DNA from: Flavobacterium sp. LPB0248
GTDB taxonomy: Bacteria > Bacteroidota > Bacteroidia > Flavobacteriales > Flavobacteriaceae
Direction of reading: 5' to 3'
Length of the DNA stretch: 64,000 bases
Assembly (NCBI RefSeq): GCF_013388355.1
Contig: NZ_CP058246.1
Span: 620,001 to 684,000, forward strand
The number at the start of each line of letters is the position of its first letter. Position 1 is the first letter of the stretch. Both the position numbers and the translations under genes were made by a program. A model generated the notes under the pieces. The model saw nothing but the letters and a program-made list of their open reading frames with translations, was not told where the DNA came from and searched no databases. Positions 45,307 to 52,229 of the stretch are shown here, in pieces.

Positions 45307-45993
45307 ATGAGAAACTCATCTTTTTTTAAAATTTATGTAGCATTTAGTATAGTTTATCTCATTATTCTGCTCTTTGGCTACGAACGTTTTGATATCTTTC
45401 TTAAACCTATTTTGATACCAATTATCGGATTTGGTGCTTATTTTTATAGAAAATTCCCGACTCAAAATATTTTATTGGCCGCACTTGCGCTTTCTTGGCT
45501 TGGAGATGTCATTTTGCTTTTTACTGATCTTGGTGAAATTTATTTTATTTTAGGGCTTTTATTTTTCTTAACGGCTCATATTGTCTATTGCGTTCTTTTT
45601 AATAAACAGAAAAGAATCAGAAAAAAACAAAACAAACCGCTTTTTATATTTGGAAGTGTCTTTATTGCATGCTATTTAATTGGAATGGTTTCTGTTTTAA
45701 TGCCTTATTTAGGAGAACTTGAAATTCCTGTTTCCATTTATGCTTCTGTGATTTCAATTATGCTTTTATTTGCTTTCAACGGATTTTTAGTATGGGAAAA
45801 ACCAGGGAATAAACTTGTATTTTTAGGTGCTATTTTCTTTATTATTTCTGATAGCATTTTGGCGATGAATAAATTTTATGCTCCCATTCCTAAAAGTTCC
45901 TTTTTTATTATGCTGACTTATCTTCTGGCACAATATCTGATTGTAGTTGGTACTTTAAGACTAAATCCAAAAACAGTAGAGCAAACAGTTTAA
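45307..45993 (+). CDS. lysoplasmalogenase (YhhN/TMEM86 family)
   Basis: A 228-residue membrane protein with about eight hydrophobic helices. The family's two aspartate-containing helices are present: LALSWLGDVILLFTD and FFIISDSILAMNKFY, together with HIVYCVLF. TMEM86/YhhN proteins hydrolyse the vinyl-ether bond of lysoplasmalogens to an aldehyde and glycerophosphoethanolamine or glycerophosphocholine. Its start is eight bases after the AGMO-like gene, so the two are cotranscribed. Bacterial members are poorly studied, and whether this bacterium makes or only meets ether lipids cannot be told from the window. Confidence 0.9.
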   Translation: MRNSSFFKIYVAFSIVYLIILLFGYERFDIFLKPILIPIIGFGAYFYRKFPTQNILLAALALSWLGDVILLFTDLGEIYFILGLLFFLTAHIVYCVLFNKQKRIRKKQNKPLFIFGSVFIACYLIGMVSVLMPYLGELEIPVSIYASVISIMLLFAFNGFLVWEKPGNKLVFLGAIFFIISDSILAMNKFYAPIPKSSFFIMLTYLLAQYLIVVGTLRLNPKTVEQTV

Positions 45994-46012
45994 TTATCCA
46001 ACAACCTCAACC

Positions 46013-46459
46013 ATGAAAAAAATAGCTTTTTTAATTGTTTTATTAATCAGTGTTTCTTCTTGCGTAAGTACAAAATCGACTTTAAAGAATGTCGACGATA
46101 ACGCACCCGATTTGATTTTGAAAAAGGATAACACTTTTGCTATAACGCAATTTGCCAAAGATAAAAAGTACGGTTATGATCCTGATTATCCAATTAATAT
46201 ATTTTTTCAAAACACAAATAACGAAGCTTTAAACGAAACTCGTTTCTTAAACGCTTTGGCTGGCCCAAATGGCGAAAAAATAACGTATTCCAGATTAGAA
46301 ACGTGTTGTCCTTTCCCTACTAAAAGAAGCAATATGGGCGCTGGATTTTTGAATGTTTATGAGTTAAAATGGGAAGGACAGAAAAAACCAGTAAAACTGT
46401 ATTTGAATATTTACGAAAAAGGGATTTTAATGGTTCCTCTAGGTTTGAGACTGAAATAA
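46013..46459 (+). CDS. small conserved lipoprotein of unknown function
   Basis: A 148-residue lipoprotein (LLISVSSCVST; Cys17). The conserved-looking core LNALAGPNGEKITYSRLETCCPFPTKRSNMGAGFLNVYELKWEG includes a CCPF motif. Homologues are often annotated as 2-dehydro-3-deoxyphosphooctonate aldolase because they lie near kdsA, but this sequence has no aldolase barrel, so that name should not be transferred. It is 19 bases downstream of the lysoplasmalogenase gene and may belong to that transcript. Confidence 0.78.
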   Translation: MKKIAFLIVLLISVSSCVSTKSTLKNVDDNAPDLILKKDNTFAITQFAKDKKYGYDPDYPINIFFQNTNNEALNETRFLNALAGPNGEKITYSRLETCCPFPTKRSNMGAGFLNVYELKWEGQKKPVKLYLNIYEKGILMVPLGLRLK

Positions 46460-46478
46460 GCGGTGTCAGATTAAAATT

Positions 46479-46820
46479 ATGCTTAATATATTACCATTAT
46501 TGCTTATTATTCTCCCCGTATTATCTCAATTAATATTGGGAACATTTTCTACCTATAAACCTGCCTCATTTAAATTCAGTCAAGTTACTTGGATTAATTT
46601 TATACTGCAAATTATACTCTCTTTTATAGCTTTTAATATTGCCGATTATAATCTTGCGAAACTATATGAACCAAATACTCCAAGATGCGGAATGCCTCTT
46701 GTCGGAATTGCTGTAGCTTGTTTCTTTTTTCTTTTTGTTCTCATTTTGATTATTGTCACTCAATTTTTGATTAAAAGATGGAGAGAAAATAAATCAAAAA
46801 GACATATAAGTCAAAACTAA
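46479..46820 (+). CDS. small membrane protein of unknown function
   Basis: A 113-residue protein with about three hydrophobic helices (LPLLLIILPVLSQLILG; WINFILQIILSFIAFNIADY; GIAVACFFFLFVLILIIVTQFLI) and a basic tail. No family is recognised. It follows the CCPF lipoprotein by 19 bases on the same strand, so it may be part of the operon beginning with the AGMO-like gene. Confidence 0.6.
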   Translation: MLNILPLLLIILPVLSQLILGTFSTYKPASFKFSQVTWINFILQIILSFIAFNIADYNLAKLYEPNTPRCGMPLVGIAVACFFFLFVLILIIVTQFLIKRWRENKSKRHISQN

Positions 46821-47022
46821 AAAACAACATTAAATTGCAAAACTTCAGAACATGATAAATGTCATTCATAATGTTCTTTCCATGCTTTAATATTGCCTCG
46901 GAAAAAGCATTTAAACATTTTAAAGAAATTTTAGAAAATCGTTAATTCTACTAAGCTCCTAGTCAGTTATTCGACTTCTTAAAATAATCTTAAATCTTCA
47001 TCTGCTATTCATAAATCATAAC

Positions 47023-47030
47023 TACCTTTG
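47023..47030 (+). promoter_or_regulatory. candidate -7 box for kdsA
   Basis: TACCTTTG fits TAnnTTTG, 20 bases upstream of ATG 47051. It lies just before an in-frame extension at 47033 that would make the leader impossibly short, so ATG 47051 is preferred. Confidence 0.5.
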
Positions 47031-47050
47031 CATTGCAAAAAAATAATTTT

Positions 47051-47869
47051 ATGAACTTACAACATATTCCACAAATTAAGCATACTGACAGCGGAAATTT
47101 CTTTTTATTAGCAGGACCTTGCGCTATTGAAGGAGAAGAAATGGCTCTTAGAATTGCTGAAAAATTAGTTGGTATTACCGACAATCTTCAGATTCCTTAT
47201 GTATTTAAAGGATCTTTTAAAAAAGCAAACCGTTCTAGAATTGACAGTTTTTCTGGAATTGGTGACGAAAAAGCATTAAAAATCTTAAGAAAAGTTTCTG
47301 AAACTTTTCACGTTCCGACTGTAACAGATATTCACACCAATGAAGATGCTGATATGGCTGCACAATATGTAGATGTATTGCAAATTCCTGCTTTCCTAGT
47401 TCGTCAAACTGATCTTGTTGTGGCTGCTGCCAACACAGGAAAAACGGTAAACTTGAAAAAAGGACAATTTATGAGCCCAGAAAGCATGAAACATGCTGTT
47501 CAAAAAGTTTTAGACTGTAATAATGAAAATGTTATGGTTACAGATCGAGGAACTATGTTTGGCTACCAAGACATGATTGTAGATTTTAGAGGAATTCCTA
47601 CTATGCAACAATATGCTTCTACAGTTCTAGACGTGACACACTCTCTTCAACAGCCAAATCAAACTGCTGGAGTTACAGGCGGAAGACCTGACATGATCGA
47701 AACAGTAGCAAAAGCGGGTATTGCAGTTGGTGTTGATGGTATTTTTATCGAAACGCATTTTGATCCTGCTAACGCAAAAAGTGATGGTGCTAATATGCTT
47801 CATTTAGACTATTTTGAAGGTTTGATGAACAAATTAGTAGCTATTAGAAAAACAGTTAACTCATTTTAA
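47051..47869 (+). CDS. kdsA: 3-deoxy-8-phosphooctulonate synthase
   Basis: KdsA condenses arabinose 5-phosphate and phosphoenolpyruvate to Kdo-8-phosphate for the inner core of lipopolysaccharide. From ATG 47051 it is 272 residues, the normal length. Motifs are LLAGPCAIEGEEMALRIAE, FKGSFKKANRSRIDSFSG, VTDIHTNEDA, AFLVRQTDL, NLKKGQFMSPESM and TGGRPDMIE. Kdo synthesis genes kdsB and kdsD are not in the window. Confidence 0.98.
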   Translation: MNLQHIPQIKHTDSGNFFLLAGPCAIEGEEMALRIAEKLVGITDNLQIPYVFKGSFKKANRSRIDSFSGIGDEKALKILRKVSETFHVPTVTDIHTNEDADMAAQYVDVLQIPAFLVRQTDLVVAAANTGKTVNLKKGQFMSPESMKHAVQKVLDCNNENVMVTDRGTMFGYQDMIVDFRGIPTMQQYASTVLDVTHSLQQPNQTAGVTGGRPDMIETVAKAGIAVGVDGIFIETHFDPANAKSDGANMLHLDYFEGLMNKLVAIRKTVNSF

Positions 47870-47891
47870 TTTTTTATAATACTTAAGTTCT

Positions 47892-48797
47892 TTGAAAACA
47901 AAAATTTTATTTTTCTTACTGGCTTGTGTTTCTTTAAACACATTTGCTCAGGAGGAAATACCAGTACAAAAATACGCTGCACACAACAAAGGAAAATTCT
48001 TTGTAATGTGGGGTGGTAATAGAGAAAGTTACTCAAAATCTGATGTTAACTTTAGAGGTAAGGATTACAACTTTACTGTTGAAAATATGTCAGCTCATGA
48101 CAAACCAAAAGGATGGCATGTTGATTATGTTAATCCTGCAAATATGACTATTCCTCAAACGAATTTGAGACTTGGTTACTTTTTTAGTGATCATTATAGT
48201 GTTACAATTGGTGTTGACCACATGAAGTATGTAATGGCTCAGAATCAAATTGCAAACGTTAACGGAAACATTAATTTGCCTTCAGATGATCCTGCATCAA
48301 TCTACAATGGTAATTATAACAATACTCCTGTCGATATGTCTCAGGGAGGAGCTAAAGAAGGGGGTTATGGCAGTGGTGAAGTAAATGTAAACGGTCCAGC
48401 TTTTTTAATGTACGAGCATACAGATGGCTTAAACTACATTAATACAGAAGTTGCCAGATTTGATGATATTTCTAAATGGTTTGGTTTGCCAAATATTGAT
48501 AAAGTTCAGATTAACTTAACTGAAGGTATTGGCGCTGGGGTTTTATATCCAAAAACTAATACTACACTTTTAGGTAAAGAACGTCACGATGATTTTCATG
48601 TTTCTGGTTATGGAGTTTCTGCAAAAGCAGGTCTTAACATTACTTTTTTCAAACATTTTTATGTTCAAGGAGAGTTAAAAGGAGGTTATATCAACATGCC
48701 GGATATTAAAACTACAACAAGCCCTGAAGATAAAGCGTCTCAACACTTTACTTATTTTCAACGAATTATTGCTGTTGGAGGTATTTTCAGAATCTAA
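47892..48797 (+). CDS. outer membrane beta-barrel protein of unknown function (TTG start)
   Basis: A 301-residue protein. TTG at 47892 is the likely start because it opens a good signal peptide (KTKILFFLLACVSLNTFAQ) and the next ATG falls inside the mature domain. The mature part alternates hydrophobic and polar residues, with outer-membrane-strand pieces such as TNLRLGYFFSDHYSVTIGVDHMKYV, AKAGLNITFFKHFYVQGELKGGYI and a terminal FQRIIAVGGIFRI. The family is not recognised. It follows kdsA by 22 bases and ends at a terminator, so it is probably cotranscribed with kdsA; an envelope role is likely. Confidence 0.8.
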   Translation: MKTKILFFLLACVSLNTFAQEEIPVQKYAAHNKGKFFVMWGGNRESYSKSDVNFRGKDYNFTVENMSAHDKPKGWHVDYVNPANMTIPQTNLRLGYFFSDHYSVTIGVDHMKYVMAQNQIANVNGNINLPSDDPASIYNGNYNNTPVDMSQGGAKEGGYGSGEVNVNGPAFLMYEHTDGLNYINTEVARFDDISKWFGLPNIDKVQINLTEGIGAGVLYPKTNTTLLGKERHDDFHVSGYGVSAKAGLNITFFKHFYVQGELKGGYINMPDIKTTTSPEDKASQHFTYFQRIIAVGGIFRI

Positions 48798-48816
48798 TAT
48801 TTCTCAAAATATATTT

Positions 48817-48856
48817 TAAAAAATAGCTGTCATTTTATTTGGCAGCTATTTTTTTT
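48817..48856 (+). terminator. terminator after the kdsA transcript
   Basis: Stem AAAATAGCTG pairing with CAGCTATTTT around an AT-rich loop, followed by eight T. Confidence 0.85.
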
Positions 48857-48897
48857 ATTATTTACTTTGTAACTCAAAGTACTTTAAATTTTACTTT

Positions 48898-49572
48898 ATG
48901 AAATTCAAAAAATACCTATTCCCGATCATTACTTTTATCATAAGCTTTGGCTGTGCCTTGTTTGTGGCAATAAAAGTTTTTCCGAACAATCCGTTTACTG
49001 GAACCAAAGAAGAAAAAATGGCGGCAAGCAAGTTTAAGGATGGTGATCTTATTTTTCAAACCTCAGAATCTAAACAATGCGAAGCCGTTCGAATTGCAAC
49101 TAATTCTAAATTCTCACATTGTGGCATTATTTACGATATTAACGGAAATTGGTTTGTTTTTGAAGCCGTTCAACCAATAAAACTTACTCCACTTGAAGAT
49201 TGGATTAAACATGGAAAAGACAGCAAATATGTCGTAAAAAGATTAAAAGACGAAAATGCTTTAAGTCCGCAGATTTTGCAAAAAATGAAAGATTACAGTC
49301 AGCAATTTGACGGTAAAGAATATGATGCCTATTTTGAATGGACTGACAACAGAATATATTGCTCTGAATTGATTTGGAAGATATATAAAAATGCCGCCGG
49401 AATTGAATTGTCTAAACTTAGAGAGTTGAAAGATTTTAATTTGCAAGATCCGAGAGTTCAGAAAGTACTAAAAGAGCGTTATGGCAATGATATTCCATTA
49501 GAAGAAAAAGTCGTTGCTCCTTCTGATATTGCCGAATCTAATATCTTAAAAACAGTAATAGATACTTATTAA
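48898..49572 (+). CDS. YiiX-like permuted NlpC/P60 cysteine hydrolase
   Basis: A 224-residue protein with an N-terminal membrane anchor (FPIITFIISFGCALFVAIKVF). The papain-like fold is circularly permuted as in YiiX/YebB: the catalytic histidine H74 in SKFSHCGIIYD comes before the cysteine C155 in RIYCSELIW, and DGDLIFQTSES marks the start of the domain. Enzymes of this group hydrolyse amide or ester bonds in the envelope, with lipid and peptide substrates proposed. The gene stands alone between two terminators. Confidence 0.9.
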   Translation: MKFKKYLFPIITFIISFGCALFVAIKVFPNNPFTGTKEEKMAASKFKDGDLIFQTSESKQCEAVRIATNSKFSHCGIIYDINGNWFVFEAVQPIKLTPLEDWIKHGKDSKYVVKRLKDENALSPQILQKMKDYSQQFDGKEYDAYFEWTDNRIYCSELIWKIYKNAAGIELSKLRELKDFNLQDPRVQKVLKERYGNDIPLEEKVVAPSDIAESNILKTVIDTY

Positions 49573-49578
49573 TATTTC

Positions 49579-49613
49579 AAAAAAGCTAGTCCTTATTCAT
49601 TCTAGCTTTTTTA
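49579..49613 (+). terminator. terminator after the YiiX-like gene
   Basis: AAAAAGCTAG and CTAGCTTTTT form a 10-base stem with a 12-base loop and a T run. Confidence 0.88.
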
Positions 49614-49622
49614 TTTGCTAAT

Positions 49623-49630
49623 TAACTTTG
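49623..49630 (+). promoter_or_regulatory. candidate -7 box for the COQ4-like gene
   Basis: TAACTTTG matches TAnnTTTG, 30 bases before ATG 49661. It overlaps the in-frame TTG at 49628, which is therefore unlikely to be the start. Confidence 0.5.
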
Positions 49631-49660
49631 AAATTCAAAGAACTTTTAAACCAATACCTT

Positions 49661-50113
49661 ATGAGAGATTATTTGATTGAAAAACTGTATGAATGTTCTA
49701 AAAAACCGTATCAAAAATATTTTAAAAAGAATGAACCTTGGAATATTGATAAAAACACTCTAATGGATTATCCTGAAGAAAGCTTAGGATTTGGCTTGGG
49801 AAGTTTTCTTTACAAAAATCATTTTGACATTCAGGAAAAACTAGAAGATCACGACATTATTCATATTTTGACCAACACGGGAGTTTCAGTTTATGAAGAA
49901 ATTGGCATGCAGTATTATTTGCTTGGCAACGGAAAAAAAAGCTTGTATCTGTTTATGGTAATAGCAGCCGGAACTATTTTTTATCCAAAACGTATAAATT
50001 ACTTCATCCAACAATTTAAAAGAGGCAAAAAGGCAAATGCGTTTCATTATCTCGATTTTTCAAAAATGCTTTTTATGCCTATACAATCTATTCAGCAAAC
50101 TTTTAATATTTAA
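49661..50113 (+). CDS. COQ4-like protein
   Basis: A 150-residue helical protein with the COQ4 zinc-type motif HDxxH-x11-E: H64, D65, H68 and E80 in EDHDIIHILTNTGVSVYEEIG, preceded by YPEESLGFGLGSFLY. In eukaryotes COQ4 acts in ubiquinone synthesis. Flavobacteria use menaquinone, and no quinone gene is nearby, so a different role is likely. ATG 49661 is chosen because the upstream TTG is inside the promoter box. It is followed four bases later by a small membrane protein gene. Confidence 0.82.
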   Translation: MRDYLIEKLYECSKKPYQKYFKKNEPWNIDKNTLMDYPEESLGFGLGSFLYKNHFDIQEKLEDHDIIHILTNTGVSVYEEIGMQYYLLGNGKKSLYLFMVIAAGTIFYPKRINYFIQQFKRGKKANAFHYLDFSKMLFMPIQSIQQTFNI

Positions 50114-50117
50114 AATC

Positions 50118-50420
50118 ATGAAAACAATTCACAACCCTTTTGAAGAAAAACAATCTATTGAATTGGCGGTTGGCACTTTTATAATCAGCACAATTCTGTT
50201 TATACTTTATATCATTTCTTACGGAAATCCGATGATTTTGGTTATTGCTTGGCCGTTTGCTTTAGCTGCCATTGTGGTTAATTTAATCATGTTTGTTCAT
50301 TTAATGGAAAGATTTATCCATCTACCTCATCAACGAAAAGAAATTGCAATAAAAATACTGCTTCTCCTTTCTAACATTCCGATAACATTTTTGTATTATC
50401 TGGTTGTAATGAAATCTTGA
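50118..50420 (+). CDS. small membrane protein of unknown function
   Basis: A 100-residue protein with about three hydrophobic segments (VGTFIISTILFILYIISYG; MILVIAWPFALAAIVVNLIMFVHLM; IKILLLLSNIPITFLYYLVVM). ATG 50118, four bases after the COQ4-like stop, is preferred to an earlier codon that overlaps that gene. No family is recognised. It is presumably cotranscribed with the COQ4-like gene. Confidence 0.7.
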   Translation: MKTIHNPFEEKQSIELAVGTFIISTILFILYIISYGNPMILVIAWPFALAAIVVNLIMFVHLMERFIHLPHQRKEIAIKILLLLSNIPITFLYYLVVMKS

Positions 50421-50475
50421 CTTTTAAAATCATATTAACAAAAAAAAAAACTACTACGAACCCCAGAGGGGTAAG

Positions 50476-50603
50476 ATATTTATAGAATTTCAATAGGAAA
50501 ATGAAAAAAGCTCCAGAGGAGCGACATATAGTATACATTACAAAAAATATGTCGCTCCTCCGGAGCTTTATATTTGGAAACATTTTCCCTTTTCTATAAA
50601 TAT
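50476..50603. repeat. compound inverted repeat (GCTCCGGAGGAGCGACATAT type)
   Basis: Inner arms 50507-50529 and 50547-50569 (AAAGCTCC(A/G)GAGGAGCGAC...) pair with one mismatch. Outer arms 50476-50503 and 50581-50603 (ATATTTATAGAA ... GAAAATG) also pair imperfectly. A third partial GTCGCTTCTCCGAAGC copy follows at about 50604. The element fills the space between the small membrane protein gene and the convergent M28 peptidase gene. Confidence 0.85.
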
Positions 50604-50673
50604 GTCGCTTCTCCGAAGCCTACAAAAAAGAGCTATCCCTTTGAGACAGCCACTTTCGATTTATTATTTTGTC

Positions 50674-52065
50674 TTAATTTGCTTTTTTAGTCTCGATTCC
50701 GTTTTGATCTAATAAATACATTAATGTAGTCATTGTTGCAGCACCAAGCTCTAATTCTCTTTTATTGATTGCATCAAATTTATCATTTGCAGCGTGGTGA
50801 TAATCAAAATAACGCTGAGAATCTGGTTTCAAACCTGCTTTAACAATAGCTTGTGAAGTCAAATGATTAATATCAGAACCTGCGTGGCCAATTGTAAAAC
50901 TGTGCACCAAATAAGGCTCAAAAAGATCTTTGTAACCTTGTATTTTTTTCAAATTAACATCATCAGCTTCAATTGAAAATCCTCTTGGAGAGAATCCGCC
51001 TGAATCACTTTCTAAAGCAAAAATATGATTCTCTTTGTTTTGTTTTGAAACTTCTTCGTATTTAGCACCACCTTTTCCGCCGTTTTCTTCGTTCATAAAC
51101 AATACAACACGAATTGTATTTTTAGGTTTATAGTTTAAGTTTTTCAAAATACGGATCACTTCCATACTTTGCACTACTCCTGCTCCATCATCGTGAGAAC
51201 CATCTGCTAAATCCCAAGAATCTAAATGCCCTCCAACAACCATTATGTTTTCTGGAGTCACTGTTCCTGTCAATTCACCAATTACATTATATGACAACGC
51301 ATCTGGTAAAGTCTCGCAAGATTGTTTGAAATAAAATTTTAAAGCTGGATTTGCCTTTAAAGATTTACTCAGCAATTCAGCTCCATTTGTACTGATTGCC
51401 GCTGTTGGAATATATTGCTCCTTTGGCAAGTCTCCATAACTTTGAGCTCCTGTATGAGGAAAATCGTCTAAACGTAAATTCATAGAACGAACAATTGTTC
51501 CTACTGCGCCTAATTTTGCAGCTTCTTTTGCTCCTGCATATCTTTGGTCAACACAAGCTCCATAAGAAGTAAAGGTTTCAATATTTTCAGGATTCATTGG
51601 TCTGTTATAGAAAACAATTTTACCTTTTACTTTATCAGCTCCAAGTTCGTTCAATTCTTTTATTCCTTGAACTTCGATTATTTCTGCTGTAAGACCTGTT
51701 TTTGGAGTGGCAACTGAACCTCCTAATGCACAAATCGGCACTGTAGTTTTTACTTTTCCATTAAGAATATATGCCGTTTCTTTTTCGCCACGAACCCAAT
51801 GTGGCACCATAACTTCTTGCAAATATACTTTATCCAGCCCTAAACTTTCTAATTGGCTTTTAGTGTACTCAACTGCTTGTTCTGCTCCTTTAGATCCAGA
51901 CAAACGAGCGCCAATATCATTTGACAAGTATTCTAGCCACGTGTAGCATTTTGCTTCGGTTAAAGCTTTTTTGTAAAATAATTTAATGTTTTTTTCATCA
52001 TTTGTCTGCGCAAAAGATGTCAATCCGTTTAAAACTAAAGCAGTTAAAAGAATCGTTTTTTTCAT
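50674..52065 (-). CDS. exported M28 family metallopeptidase
   Basis: A 463-residue peptidase starting at ATG 52065, which opens a signal peptide (MKKTILLTALVLNGLTSFAQ). The di-zinc aminopeptidase motifs are complete: VVGGHLDSWDLADGSHDDGAGV (His and Asp ligands), FMNEENGGKGG (catalytic Glu and ligand Glu), ALESDSGG (Asp) and the final HAGSDINHL (His). A PA-like insert precedes the catalytic domain (KGKIVFYNRPM, VGTIVRSM). It probably releases amino acids from peptides in the periplasm or on the surface. It follows the polysaccharide locus but beyond a terminator. Confidence 0.95.
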   Translation of the reverse strand: MKKTILLTALVLNGLTSFAQTNDEKNIKLFYKKALTEAKCYTWLEYLSNDIGARLSGSKGAEQAVEYTKSQLESLGLDKVYLQEVMVPHWVRGEKETAYILNGKVKTTVPICALGGSVATPKTGLTAEIIEVQGIKELNELGADKVKGKIVFYNRPMNPENIETFTSYGACVDQRYAGAKEAAKLGAVGTIVRSMNLRLDDFPHTGAQSYGDLPKEQYIPTAAISTNGAELLSKSLKANPALKFYFKQSCETLPDALSYNVIGELTGTVTPENIMVVGGHLDSWDLADGSHDDGAGVVQSMEVIRILKNLNYKPKNTIRVVLFMNEENGGKGGAKYEEVSKQNKENHIFALESDSGGFSPRGFSIEADDVNLKKIQGYKDLFEPYLVHSFTIGHAGSDINHLTSQAIVKAGLKPDSQRYFDYHHAANDKFDAINKRELELGAATMTTLMYLLDQNGIETKKAN

Positions 52066-52118
52066 AGTTTTTGTAGTAATTTGGAGTTTAGCATGCCAAT
52101 GGCATATTCGCAAAGGAA

Positions 52119-52126
52119 CAAAATTA
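52119..52126 (-). promoter_or_regulatory. candidate -7 box for the M28 peptidase gene
   Basis: The minus strand reads TAATTTTG, 53 bases upstream of the start; a TTG lies 24 bases further upstream, one base over the usual spacing. Confidence 0.4.
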
Positions 52127-52162
52127 TTGACATTTCTGAAGTTTTTTCCTCAACCTTTTCAC

Positions 52163-52209
52163 AAAAAAAACTCCAATTACAAATTCTTCAATTTGCAATC
52201 GGAGCTTTT
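52163..52209 (-). terminator. terminator after the GDPD-GH43 transcript
   Basis: A 14-base stem with two mismatches (GCTCCGATTGCAAAT pairing with ATTTGTAATTGGAG on the minus strand) is followed by a run of T, 20 bases past the GH43 stop. Confidence 0.85.
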
Positions 52210-52229
52210 ACGTATTCTTTAAATAAAGA

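Noticed and set aside
46013..46459. Annotation of the lipoprotein as 2-dehydro-3-deoxyphosphooctonate aldolase
   Set aside because: The 148-residue lipoprotein has no aldolase motifs; the real enzyme is the nearby kdsA product.
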